Below, piece after piece: positions 38,401-45,388 of a stretch of 64,000 nt of DNA. Each line of letters starts with the position of its first letter. The first letter of the stretch is position 1. The notes beneath the pieces are model-generated. The model was not told the origin of the DNA, did not search any database, and saw nothing but the letters and a program-made list of their open reading frames with translations. A program made the position numbers and the translations under genes. The stretch is from Paraescarpia echinospica. Its lineage: Eukaryota; Annelida; Polychaeta; Sabellida; Siboglinidae. Where the stretch lies: the NCBI GenBank assembly GCA_020002185.1, contig CM034541.1, positions 30,964,648 to 31,028,647 of the forward strand. The letters are read 5' to 3'.

Positions 38401-41400
38401 CATATAGTTTTAAAAAGTTAATAGTGAGCAATGAAGTTGTGCCATTTGTAAATCTGTCGCCAAACACAATTATGTTAGATGCAGTCTGCAGATGGATGCT
38501 CAATCTGCGGATCTTTAAGTATCTGAGGATTGCACAGCGCAGATCCAGCAAATGCGCCCAACGTATATATATATATATATATACATATATATGTAAAATA
38601 TAATTATGTGGCTGGAGAAATTTGTTATTACAATTCTAGTTAGGAGTGAGATATGGTAATGTTTTGTGGTAATACAAGTTTAACTCTAATACAAGTGAGA
38701 ATATACAATGTTTGAAGGGGTAAATACGAAGTCATTGACTTTTGTGTAAAATTTACCCCTGACATATATTTATATACATATACCTATATGTATACACACA
38801 TATATATATACATATACACACATATATACATACATACACACATACAAATACATAGGTATATGTATATTGAGAATTTGAGACATCAATATTATATTAATTG
38901 AATTTGCTATTCATCTAACCATCTAGCTACAATAATTAAAAACATGTAATGGAATATGTGCATGTTCCAAATTTAAGGTATGTGATAAGTACACATCTTT
39001 ACACATATTGTAGTTTCCTCAATGGCATGATTATATTTGTGTATGATTTTGTTTATAGATTTCCACAACCAGATATTTCTTAAATAAAAGGTTCTTGCAT
39101 TTACGCTTAAATTCAGTAATAGTATTAGACTATTAGTAGTTTTTAAATGATCACATAGAGAATTCCATAATTGCACTCCCTTTACACAAAGAGACATTGA
39201 TCGCACAGTAGAACAGACTCTCTGTCGTTCTAAGTCATGATTAGCTCGCATTGAGTACGCTATTTCCCATCTAGTAAACAAACACTGAATATCTTATGGC
39301 AAACAGCTGTAGTAAGCTTTGTACATAAGTAATAATGTTTTCATTTCTATAATATCTGGAAATTTTAGAACATGTAATTGTTGGAAAAGTGAGTTTGTAT
39401 GATCCAACCATCTTGCACCAAATATAATGCGGATTACTCTTTTTTGTAATAAAAAAATACAGTTAGTATTACTATGTGTAGCTACGGTGATGTCTTGTTG
39501 CTATGTGTAGTTACGGTGGTGTCTTGTTGCTGTGTGTAGCTATGGCGACCGGTGTGGCCCCCTGGTGGCCGCCATCTATGACGAGTTGCTGCAGCCGTTA
39601 CCCCAGCAACTTGAAGGTCTCTTGTCACCAAGTGATGATGACCCCAACAGTTCCGTGTCATCAGGACGACCTACGACTTCAGTGCACTCAGAGGCAGCGC
39701 CCTCTGTTGACAACCTCTTGCATTCGCAGAACAGCAACAGAGTATTAAGGTGGGTTCATTTAAAAAAAATAAAACACAAAGTGTGCAAAAGTCTTCGGAA
39801 CCGCAGTGTGTTCATATGAGCATGCGTGCATATTGCCCTACTAGCAGCCAGCATATTTTTAGTTAAAGACAACCAATGTTTAGTTACTGTGAGATTCTTA
39901 TGTCATTGTTTAGTTTGACTTTCGTTTCGTGAATTTTTCATTAGATTTAATTGTATTTCTTAACATGATGTCTTCCTCTGTAGGAGTTGTGCCCTTACCC
40001 GCCATGCCAGTTTCCAGATGTCGGCGGTACGACAGATCGCTGTTCCCTGCAATGTCAAACCAAAAGCAAAAGTAAGTATATACATCTACGGACTCACAGA
40101 TTGGAAGTTGAAGCTGTCACATGTATTGGTGAACTTTCTTGCAGCGTACAAAGTTGTATGCGTGGTGGAGTAACAATATGTGTAATTTATCGAGTAGAAA
40201 ATCTAAGTATATATATGAAGGGTGTTTGGTCAAAGCACGATGAACACCTTTGATATTATTTCATCCGAACACTGATACTGTTTAATGTTGTTATCGTACA
40301 ATATCTAATTTATAACAAAACATGATATATCCCGACAAAACACAATAAACTCTGTCATTTTTACAAAACCCGATGTATCCCTTTCAGCCAATGAGCACCG
40401 CCTTGCCTCTCTTCCCGTGACGGTGCACACTGTATGGATATATCACTTCTTAAGAAAAATGACATGGATATATCACACTTTGTATAACAAATCTGCAAAA
40501 ACTTTCAGCCATTGTTGCCATTGTTAGTACATTCCTACGTCATATACAAGTGTCCTTTTAAACATGCTCACGCACACATATTCACACACACACTGGCACG
40601 TACAGTGATATTAGCTATGCTTCTAGTGAACTGTTTCTGTGTGACATCTCTGCCCTGTGTTTCTGCTGTTTCAGGTGGTGTCTGGAAGAAAAAGATCCTC
40701 CACTGTCATCCCCAAAGAGAAAGGTCAGTAGTAGACGATCATGTCAGGGGCTAGGGCTGTGGCGGGGTACAGAGATGTATGGGTTCAATCCTTTTTCTAC
40801 CTTGGTAGTTCTGTATATGATATACACACACATGCACACATGCACACATGCACACACATATGCACGCGTGCGCACACACACAACCACACATATATATATA
40901 TAACAAATAACTTTTGTGCAGTAATTGAAGCATGACTGAACACTTTTGATATCAGTACCATTGTTGTGGGAATGAGCAGATCTGCCATGGGTTTAAATCT
41001 GAAGCACTTTAACATATAAAATGTCACGCTATATATATAAGAACAATATTTTACACGCTTGATGTCTGTATTGTTGATGTACCTGGCTGTCATTGGATGT
41101 TGTCAAGGAATGTCAAACGTGATTTCATCAGCATTTGTTAGAAGTCCATTTTTTTATTTATATGATTTACTTGTTGATAAAGAACTGTAGGTGTAAATTT
41201 TTAATTTGTTAATAAAAAAAATTAAATTTTGTGAAATAGATCAATATAACAGTATTTTACAAGAAACAGAAAGGTTTATGAAAGTGGTTAATAGTTATGC
41301 AGTGACCCGATGAATTTTTATGTACGTGCACTGAATGATCATTAAACAACTGTACTGATTTCATCCAGCTCCTTTGAAATTAAGTAAAAAGACCCTGTCG

Positions 41401-44400
41401 ATTGCTTGTTCTACAGTTGTGGTTTTTCTTGACAGGACCACCGTCCGAAGCGAAGAGAGTTTGTCGTAATCTCTTCCGGATGCAACACAATCGAGCAGCT
41501 GCTTCCACGACGCGAACCTCCTCCATGTTTGATACGGTCCCTAAAGCGACAATTGTTCATCACATGACAGCTAACCACCCCCGAACACTGGGGGTGGTTA
41601 GTCCCCGGACGCATCGAACCCCCCGGAAACATGGCAACGCCCGGAGTTGCAGTCGAACAACGTCGGTGTCAATTGTGAACAATTTCACAAAGACGACTCT
41701 GTCACCCACTGGTAGAGGAGCACGTAAGAACCTTTACGGGGAGAATGAAACGCCCCTGAAGCAATCCACTACAAACTGGCGGTGCAAGACGCCCGACACT
41801 ATGGGGCGCCTGAAGTTGACGTTGGAAAACTTCGCTGCAGTGAAAACTCCCATGAAAAAATGCGATGGCGCTCGACTTGATCAGAATATATCAACGACAC
41901 CGCGTCATGGTCCAACGCACTCCGCACACCGCAAGCAGTCGGTTTCTATGGCAACGCTGCAACTGAGCATGCCCGGTAGAGAACAGATTCAGCACGCGCG
42001 ATCGGTGTCCATTGGCAGTGTGGTGCTAAAGACACCCTGCAAAAGTACACCCAGGAAGACCCTGAAAATAAAGACACCCAAAAAGAGGGCGTCTTTAACT
42101 CACCTACCTCATGCGAGCCAATCCCCTCAAGACAGTTCACTATTTATGACACCAAGAAAAATTGCCAACACCCCCTGTAAGATGGGGACACCCCCGGCAA
42201 ACTTTACTCCGCGACGGAGCAGGCGTGTTAGTGAAGCTCTGTATTCACCCCAGAAATGTGTTGTCTCTGATCCGAGCACTGTGCCAAGAACATGTGTATT
42301 CGAATCTCCTCTCAGGACCCAAAAATCGCTAGTAAGTCGGAAGACAGATGGCGCCACCTCTGTGTCGTTGCTGGACCCAAGCCAGTCTGCATCGTGTGAT
42401 GCGTGGGCATTGAACACCCCGACCAAAGTCGACCAATCGGTAACCGTAACGACGGGTCACTTGCATCGGAAGCCGCGTCATAGGACAATGTCGTGTATTG
42501 GCGTAGAATCAGTTGGAAATCAGCCAACGACGCCCCACAAAAGGCGACACAGCCAAATAGTTGCATTGACTCCAAAAGGTGTGTACTGTCTGAATATCTT
42601 AAATGGGATTCACATTTCACATACATTTTGTATCTAGACTGGGTAAAAAAAAACAACGAAAATCAACTGAAGAATTTGTTTTTATCGTTAGATCGCGTAA
42701 TATGTAAGTCCTCAGTTAGCCTAGTATAACAGTATGTAGAGCCAGACCACTTTTGCCATTTTTGACCAAATCGAGTGAAAAATAATCAGGTGAAAAATCT
42801 AGTTGAACCTCTGGGCTCAGATTCCTGAGGATATACACCCTATAGAGGTTGGTTGTTATTATTAGTAGCTTGTCAAACGATTACCCCAAATCTAAATAAC
42901 AGTGTTTACAAATGAGCTCGCACATTATCACTTTACGGTCACCTAAGTATTACAGCCACCTCGCAATTAAGGTCACCTTTGGACAGTCCAAAATTATTCT
43001 GTAATAGTCAAGTATAGGAAATTATCCCACTAATACGGTCACCTCGCTATTCAGGTCACTTTTGTCCAGTTCCAAGGGTGGCCTTAATAGGGAGGTTTAT
43101 GCTGTACAGTTCTTATGGAACATCTACTTAACCCTTTAAATCCCACATCATTTAAGGAAATGCATTCTAAGTCCCTGCAGCTTCCAAGACAGAACAGAAC
43201 GGAAGATACACCAAAGAATCAAGTAACACAAGTTACATAAATATCCAAAAGATGCATCATCTCCACACGTTGTCAAAGTTAAAGGACGGATCTAGGCGGT
43301 TGGGGAAGCGGGTGTCTGGATGTTGCAGGTGGTTGGGGTTTAAAAGGGTTAAACAAATTGAAATCCCCTGTTCGAAACTGTACTGTTTTATTTATCAGAG
43401 GATATAAGGAACAATTTCACCAAGTTCCGCAGTGTTCCATTATTGTGACTGTCCACTGCATTATCAGTTGTTCACAAAATGAGAAAAGCAGAAGGGATAT
43501 TTACTAGGTGACATGGGTCAAGCGTTGTGTGTTATTTACTGTTTATCTCAGAGAACTTAAACTTTCAGAGATTGTGAAGGTTGTCAAAATCCACAAGGCG
43601 GATTCTTTTCATAATTTTTCAATACATTTTTAAATGTCAGCAAGCCCGCGAAGCAGGCCCGTAGACATAAGTTATTTCTTGCCACTGTAATAAGCCACTT
43701 AAATTAAAGTATTCCTTTCAGTACATGCACATCTTGCATGGAAGCCATTCACGTCAATCACAGCCATTATGGGCCAATTTATTTTTCCAATGGCAAACCA
43801 GTGTCATTTGAGCCATTTAAATAATACTGATCCATTCAATTTCACAAACAGTGGTGCCAATGATAGTTATTAATGTGGGCCCCTAGACTTGGAACTAGCA
43901 AGGAGGCATTTGAAAGTCAGAAGAATGGTCTTGAAGGTAATGCTATCATGAATGTAATGTTATTATGAAGTGGCGACTGTTCTTCTGCTCCAGTTCACCA
44001 CAAGTTGAAGACCCGAGTGGTGAAGGAGACTCCGCGCCACAAGCAGATGGCGCACCGCGTGTGGTGCAAGCAGGAACAGCGGCGCCGGCGCAGCCACACG
44101 AAGCCAGATGTCTTGACCGTGGAAGAGTCACCCAGCAAGTCTGTCAACCCGGGCGTCTTCGCTGCCGGTGAGTACTGACACCATGTGGCGCCACTGCTGT
44201 GGTTAAGGCGCTCACCAAGGGTAGTACACTTTCTACCATAGGGTGCCTACGAAAAGTGGGATCATCTAAAGTAGGATGTTTTGTTATTAAGTCTTTAAAA
44301 TGTGAATTTTTTAAGAAAAGTCTTTAAACTCCTAATTTGATTAGGAGTTTAAAGACCTAGTCCTTTGGCTGTACTGCAACAAAGGTAGAATGAAATGCGA

Positions 44401-45388
44401 ATCACTGAGCGATAAGCGTCCTTAATCAAAGTGTACGGCTAAATCAATCAATTATTCCTAAAGGGTGTTTGAGCAATATGTTGTCTTATTTGTCTTATAA
44501 AAAATGAGGTTTGGACCCCCTCTAGATCTGCCCATGGCAGGCTCTTAGTCAGAAATAATTTTTTGCCAGTATTGAATTAATCAAAAGTGTGCCTTTTAGC
44601 ACGTGAACAGGTTGCGTTAATTACAGCAATCGATCACAGCCAGTCACGTCCAATCACAGTTGATTTTGGCCAGTTGAGTTTTTCAATGACACTCTTTTGA
44701 GCCATTTATTTTATTAATGCTGATCCTTTAAATTTATTTCATTAAAATTGTGCCAATGATAACAATTAATGTGAGACCGTAAACTTGGAAGTTGGAACTA
44801 TTAGTAAATCTAGTGGTCAGCTGGCTCCCTCTGAATTCCAGCCATCTTATCAGTTGTGTGAATTACCTGTCTTGGCCAGTCATCTGCCAGTCTTGAAGTC
44901 CAGCAAACTTATCTCTGACTAAGCCCTTGGGACCGGTTTCAGGAAGCGTACTTAAGTTACGCAATTACTTAGCATCACGTGTTTGCATAAACTCCTATGT
45001 TTGCTTATGTTAAAAAAAATTGCGTAATTTACTAAGACAATCACCTTTCCGTTAAGAACGTTCTTAGCCGCTTCATGAAACCGGCCCATGAGTTATGTGA
45101 TGGATAGATCAATTTATGACATGTCAACTCCTGTCCCCCGCAGCGTCTGCCCTGCGGAAGAGTCCGAGACGAGCGACCATGGTGGCATCAGTCGATCACT
45201 TCCTACGGCGCAGTTCCTTCTACTCCGCGTCCTCCCAATCCCGCACAGCGCAGCGGTGCCAGCTGCTCGAGAACCGCATGACAAAGGCACCGCTTCAGAG
45301 CCCCACCGGTGCCAAGCCACAGGTCGCTTCTGTGGCTAATGACAGCACCACCCACAGGAGGGTAAAGTTGTTCTCACAAATCTTGTGA
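22728..45388 (+). CDS. TICRR: Treslin/TICRR, replication-initiation regulator (17-exon gene model)
   Basis: Known role of the family: Treslin, the metazoan Sld3 counterpart, acts in the nucleus with MTBP. After CDK phosphorylation it binds TopBP1 and promotes CDC45 loading on the MCM helicase. Seen here: 17 GT-AG exons encode about 1,500 residues (human about 1,900). In order they are an N-terminal domain (exon 1), a middle region with the helical Sld3/Treslin domain (about exons 5-11), a basic RHxS block (exon 13), a 381-codon S/T-P-rich tail with an RNLF block (exon 15), a TP...SP CDK module (exon 16) and an SFYSxSxSR block (exon 17). Exon phases agree except at exon 9/10, where two solutions exist. 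The start is the first ATG of a 245-codon open exon. The 3' end is uncertain: reading through the exon 17 donor gives a stop at 45386-45388, but further exons are possible. Introns are large and transposon-rich. Identity is strong; exact junctions are inferred by eye. Confidence 0.9.
24085..24364 (+). CDS. TICRR: TICRR exon 2
   Basis: Acceptor TTTTTTGCGGCAG, phase 0 in; donor TCGG|GTATAT, phase 1 out. It encodes TSIDLSGVQLMSDALAHLRG and continues to a segment with LNYYLWRRQ. The position corresponds to the end of the N-terminal domain and the following linker of Treslin. Confidence 0.82.
24783..24870 (+). CDS. TICRR: TICRR exon 3
   Basis: A short 88-nt exon with acceptor GGTACAG (phase 1 in) and donor ACAAC|GTGAGG (phase 2 out). 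It reads SDRQILAELELCPFVWPSEK. It was found because it is the only open stretch here that restores the phase between exons 2 and 4. Conservation is weak. Confidence 0.68.
25377..25698 (+). CDS. TICRR: TICRR exon 4
   Basis: Acceptor after an AT repeat, TACAACAG; donor GTTATG|GTACGT; phase 2 in, 0 out. It encodes about 107 residues including CIRFNMTPGGATVESLSGVY and HLLTELFTKQLVM. It corresponds to the middle segment preceding the Sld3/Treslin domain. Confidence 0.85.
26396..26636 (+). CDS. TICRR: TICRR exon 5
   Basis: Acceptor ATAATTCAG, donor GAGACAG|GTGTGT; phase 0 in, 1 out. It encodes DYLSSQTSMPLTAILQPVTL and then a helical KEQAIRRLMKNLPDVKDEET. A second donor (CGG|GTATGA at 26651) would give phase 0 and not join exon 6 in frame. 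Confidence 0.84.
26860..27030. repeat. Dispersed repeat with GATATATCG core, copy 1
   Basis: Shares TGGATATATCGTGTTTTGCT and a TTATCACGTTTT block with segments at 34380-34500 and, inverted, 40310-40450. Probably a decayed MITE. Confidence 0.4.
27463..28930 (-). pseudogene. RTE/BovB-like non-LTR endonuclease fragment in TICRR intron 5
   Basis: On the minus strand, 28881-28489 reads KTKIGFWNVRTMYTTGKTAQ and ILGISECSWTGTGDHKTQTG, the start of the APE-type endonuclease of elements often annotated as craniofacial-development-protein-2-like. A frameshifted stretch follows, then 28074-27463 reads RIKLKLKRTGTAIRMLKRFD and on through the linker to the reverse transcriptase. The reverse transcriptase itself is missing, so this copy keeps the 5' half and lost the 3' half. 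Confidence 0.8.
29204..29333 (+). CDS. TICRR: TICRR exon 6
   Basis: Acceptor AATGATCCAG, donor AATGG|GTAAGT; phase 1 in, 2 out. It encodes LEDWYMPEVNPAGTRDLLAY, similar in place and pattern to the vertebrate EKWFP.xNxSG..xxL segment. It lies about 300 bp beyond an antisense retrotransposon fragment in intron 5. Confidence 0.84.
30080..30462 (+). CDS. TICRR: TICRR exon 7: basic S/T-P-rich linker
   Basis: Acceptor CGTTTTACAG, donor TGCAAAG|GTTTGT; phase 2 in, 1 out. About 128 residues, very basic, with clusters such as WRSPRRSSERSSPQKRTSSP, KTPRKGFLKRKH and LRRSPRKH. These are S/T-P-x-K/R sites, the CDK consensus. The vertebrate protein has a shorter basic linker with an RTPVRQK element at this point. 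Confidence 0.86.
30845..31130 (-). pseudogene. Non-LTR retrotransposon 3' end in TICRR intron 7
   Basis: Minus-strand reading TFSVAAPTLWSMLPLSVRSV then QNITQFRRNLKTYLFNLAYP is the classic last stretch of CR1/L2-type ORF2 (AAPxLWNxLPxxVR...FKxxLKTYLF). A (TTA)n simple tail follows at about 30848-30860. Strongly 5'-truncated. Confidence 0.72.
31943..32683. mobile_element. Inverted-repeat DNA element, possibly Harbinger-like, in TICRR intron 7
   Basis: Left end GGCCGTGTTCACACTG (from 31947) and right end CAGTGTGAACACGGCC (to 32677), exact complements, both flanked outside by TAT. The subterminal regions are packed with GCGAACTGTTCGCG and GAACCGTTCGCG motifs on both sides around an AT-rich core. 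No transposase. Confidence 0.75.
32690..33035 (+). mobile_element. Dispersed repeat family C, copy 2 (TICRR intron 7)
   Basis: Contains CCCGGAGCATGTTCAAATAG, TTTCAAAACAAGCTTTATTG, CGGGTTGAGTTAACTG and CATCAGACTTCTGTTACAAA, matching the copy at 50240-50560 in order. Confidence 0.7.
33690..34013 (+). mobile_element. SINE family A in TICRR intron 7
   Basis: Full-length copy: AGTAGCTAGAGCATCGAACT with CGGGTTCGAATCCTGTG (A and B boxes), then the body and the 3' block ending CTGCGCTGTATAAGAACTTAC. It ends about 35 bp upstream of the exon 8 acceptor at 34048. Confidence 0.88.
34049..34197 (+). CDS. TICRR: TICRR exon 8: Sld3/Treslin domain segment
   Basis: Acceptor TTCCTCTCAG, donor CCTCAG|GTTGGT; phase 1 in, 0 out. 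It encodes EFNTEADFVQWLLEVYKKV and NTGLAYFKHT. This aligns by eye with the helical vertebrate segment FKTEEELLSYIRENYQKT...MFLKS. A SINE ends about 35 bp upstream of the acceptor. Confidence 0.88.
34780..35125 (-). pseudogene. RTE-like retrotransposon C-terminal fragment in TICRR intron 8
   Basis: An open 111-codon stretch with KIRRRRLRFAGHCYRHKDEM, ILWQLTHGRTKAGRPAATYI and DVGLEMEELKMAMADRGIWR, the typical end of RTE-like ORF2. Likely the same family as the endonuclease piece at 27.5-28.9 kb, also antisense to TICRR. Confidence 0.75.
35290..35905. mobile_element. MITE in TICRR intron 8
   Basis: Inverted ends GGCCAGACACCCC and GGGGGGTCTGGCT enclose about 600 bp of AT-rich sequence with CCATTTT-type motifs. 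The left side touches TTAA; the right side does not, so target preference is unclear. Confidence 0.55.
36315..36428 (+). CDS. TICRR: TICRR exon 9 (3' boundary uncertain)
   Basis: Acceptor TGTTCACAG, phase 0 in. It encodes SRLCSVISEHLLVSSGGIRE and KYKGQEGDAVGNTKVTES. I give the donor as GAGTCG|GTATTG (phase 0). A phase 2 donor at GACAC|GTTAAC and an earlier GTGAGC at CTCCTG are alternatives. Junction RNA evidence would decide. Confidence 0.7.
36491..36698. mobile_element. Pogo/Tc1-like palindromic MITE, copy 1 (TICRR intron 9)
   Basis: TACAGTTGAACCTTGCTTTA...GTCACCT at the left and AGGTGACCTTAATATGGAGG then TTCCTCTGTA at the right form terminal inverted repeats. The interior also repeats GGTCACCTCGCTA. 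TA flanks fit Tc1/mariner-group integration. Confidence 0.7.
37035..37146 (+). CDS. TICRR: TICRR exon 10: Sld3/Treslin domain segment
   Basis: Acceptor TGTTTTTCAG; an alternative seven bases on at ATACCAG would suit a phase 0 junction with exon 9. Donor CAGGAG|GTAAAT, phase 0 out. The reading YQFQTVLLLELHCLQASNND matches the vertebrate QLQVFLRLEMCLQxPSIN block closely, followed by an acidic/serine stretch and EKTVQE. Confidence 0.85.
37694..37776 (+). CDS. TICRR: TICRR exon 11: Sld3/Treslin domain segment
   Basis: Acceptor GATTTCAG, donor CCAAC|GTAAGC; phase 0 in, 2 out. It encodes LVTMLRAMSFLKDPGFLGSY then LSDVILPT, equivalent to the vertebrate [20 protein letters not shown] and EEIL block. 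Exons 10 and 11 together are among the clearest parts of the family assignment. Confidence 0.88.
38560..38870. repeat. AT/TATACA microsatellites in TICRR intron 11
   Basis: (TA)n at 38563-38592 and irregular TATACATA/CACATA repeats at 38764-38865, separated by ordinary sequence. Confidence 0.85.
38960..39471 (-). pseudogene. Non-LTR retrotransposon 3' fragment in TICRR intron 11
   Basis: Minus strand: LLQKRVIRIIFGARWLDHTN, LFQQLHVLKFPDIIEMKTLL, then RSMSLCVKGVQLWNSLCDHL and, after a frameshift, TEFKRKCKNLLFKKYLV. This is the usual C-terminus of a CR1/jockey-group ORF2. Its truncated 5' end abuts the tandem 29-bp splice-site copies just upstream of TICRR exon 12. Confidence 0.78.
39472..39545 (+). 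repeat. Three tandem 29-bp copies of the exon 12 splice acceptor
   Basis: Copy 1 starts CTATGTGTAGCTACGGTGAT at 39472, copy 2 CTATGTGTAGTTACGGTGGT at 39501, and copy 3 CTGTGTGTAGCTATGGCGAC at 39530. Each contains TGTGTAG; the third AG is the acceptor used in the gene model. Offsets of 29 and 58 nt are not multiples of three. Confidence 0.85.
39540..39749 (+). CDS. TICRR: TICRR exon 12
   Basis: Acceptor CTGTGTGTAG, the third of three tandem 29-bp copies of the splice site; donor TTAAG|GTGGGT; phase 2 in, 2 out. It encodes CGPLVAAIYDELLQPLPQQL then an acidic, serine-rich stretch ending NSNRVLR. This matches the vertebrate helix [20 protein letters not shown] and its acidic follow-on. Confidence 0.84.
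39984..40071 (+). CDS. TICRR: TICRR exon 13: conserved RHxS...RQI block
   Basis: Acceptor TTCCTCTGTAG, donor GCAAAA|GTAAGT; phase 2 in, 0 out. It encodes RSCALTRHASFQMSAVRQIA then VPCNVKPKAK. As I recall, the vertebrate protein has [22 protein letters not shown] at the same place, so this short basic motif is one of the best conserved outside the folded domain. Confidence 0.86.
40675..40723 (+). CDS. TICRR: TICRR exon 14 (49 nt)
   Basis: Acceptor TGCTGTTTCAG, donor GAGAAAG|GTCAGT; phase 0 in, 1 out. It encodes VVSGRKRSSTVIPKEK, a basic nuclear-localisation-like stretch. It is accepted because both splice sites are good and it restores the phase needed by exon 15. Confidence 0.75.
41436..42578 (+). 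CDS. TICRR: TICRR exon 15: large basic S/T-P-rich tail
   Basis: Acceptor TTTTTCTTGACAG, donor CAAAAG|GTGTGT; phase 1 in, 1 out. At 381 codons it is the longest exon. Near the start is AKRVCRNLFRMQ, like the vertebrate RRNLFNQ element. It then carries about 20 S/T-P dipeptides, many in CDK consensus form with a following K or R (SPRTHR, STPRK, KTPKKR, MTPRK, FTPRRSRR, TTPHKRR). The region is low in predicted structure, arginine- and lysine-rich, and matches the style of the disordered Treslin tail. Confidence 0.9.
42925..43110. mobile_element. Pogo/Tc1-like palindromic MITE, copy 2 (TICRR intron 15)
   Basis: Aligns with 36491-36698 throughout: TACGGTCACCTAAGTATTAC, CAGCCACCTCGCAATTAAGG, GTCACCTCGCTATTCAGGTC and GGCCTTAATAGGGAGGTT. 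Confidence 0.7.
43625..43905 (+). repeat. Direct repeat D, copy 1 (5' of TICRR exon 16)
   Basis: Shared ordered blocks with 44520-44810: TCACGTCAATCACAG, GGCCAATTTATTTTTCCAAT, TTTGAGCCATTTA, ACTGATCC, GTGCCAATGATAG and TAATGTGGG...TAGACTTGGAA. Diverged but collinear. Origin unknown. Confidence 0.65.
43994..44167 (+). CDS. TICRR: TICRR exon 16: TP...SP CDK module that binds TopBP1
   Basis: Acceptor TGCTCCAG, donor CTGCCG|GTGAGT; phase 1 in, 1 out. It encodes VHHKLKTRVVKETPRHKQMA, a basic stretch, then TKPDVLTVEESPSK. The vertebrate module as I recall is YHKLLTKSVAETPVHKQ...DIGVVEESP, whose T and S (human T969 and S1001, 32 apart) are the CDK sites required for TopBP1 BRCT binding. Here the two residues are 33 apart and both flanks are conserved. 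Confidence 0.92.
44320..44356. repeat. Perfect 17-bp inverted repeat, 3-base loop
   Basis: GTCTTTAAACTCCTAAT and ATTAGGAGTTTAAAGAC with TTG between, in TICRR intron 16. A near-perfect cruciform or hairpin unit. Confidence 0.9.
44520..44810 (+). repeat. Direct repeat D, copy 2 (3' of TICRR exon 16)
   Basis: Shared blocks TCACGTCCAATCACAG, GGCCAGTTGAGTTTTTCAAT, TTTGAGCCATTTATTT, GCTGATCC, GTGCCAATGATAAC and TAATGTGAG...TAAACTTGGAA, same orientation as copy 1. Confidence 0.65.
44929..45088. mobile_element. Short palindromic MITE before TICRR exon 17
   Basis: Left end GGGACCGGTTTCAGGAAGCG and right end CGCTTCATGAAACCGGCCCA are inverted repeats with two mismatches. About 160 bp, no coding capacity, ending 55 bp before the exon 17 acceptor. 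Confidence 0.75.
45144..45388 (+). CDS. TICRR: TICRR exon 17 (donor at 45362 or read-through stop)
   Basis: Acceptor TCCCCCGCAG, phase 1 in. It encodes ASALRKSPRRATMVASVDHF then LRRSSFYSASSQSRTAQRCQ and PLQSPTGAK. The vertebrate counterpart runs LRRSPRIK...SASFYSVSQPKSRSVQR directly after the TopBP1 module, so order and content agree. A plausible donor AGG|GTAAAG follows 45361. If unused, eight more codons lead to a TGA at 45386-45388. Vertebrates have a long further C-terminus that I could not place here. Confidence 0.83.
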
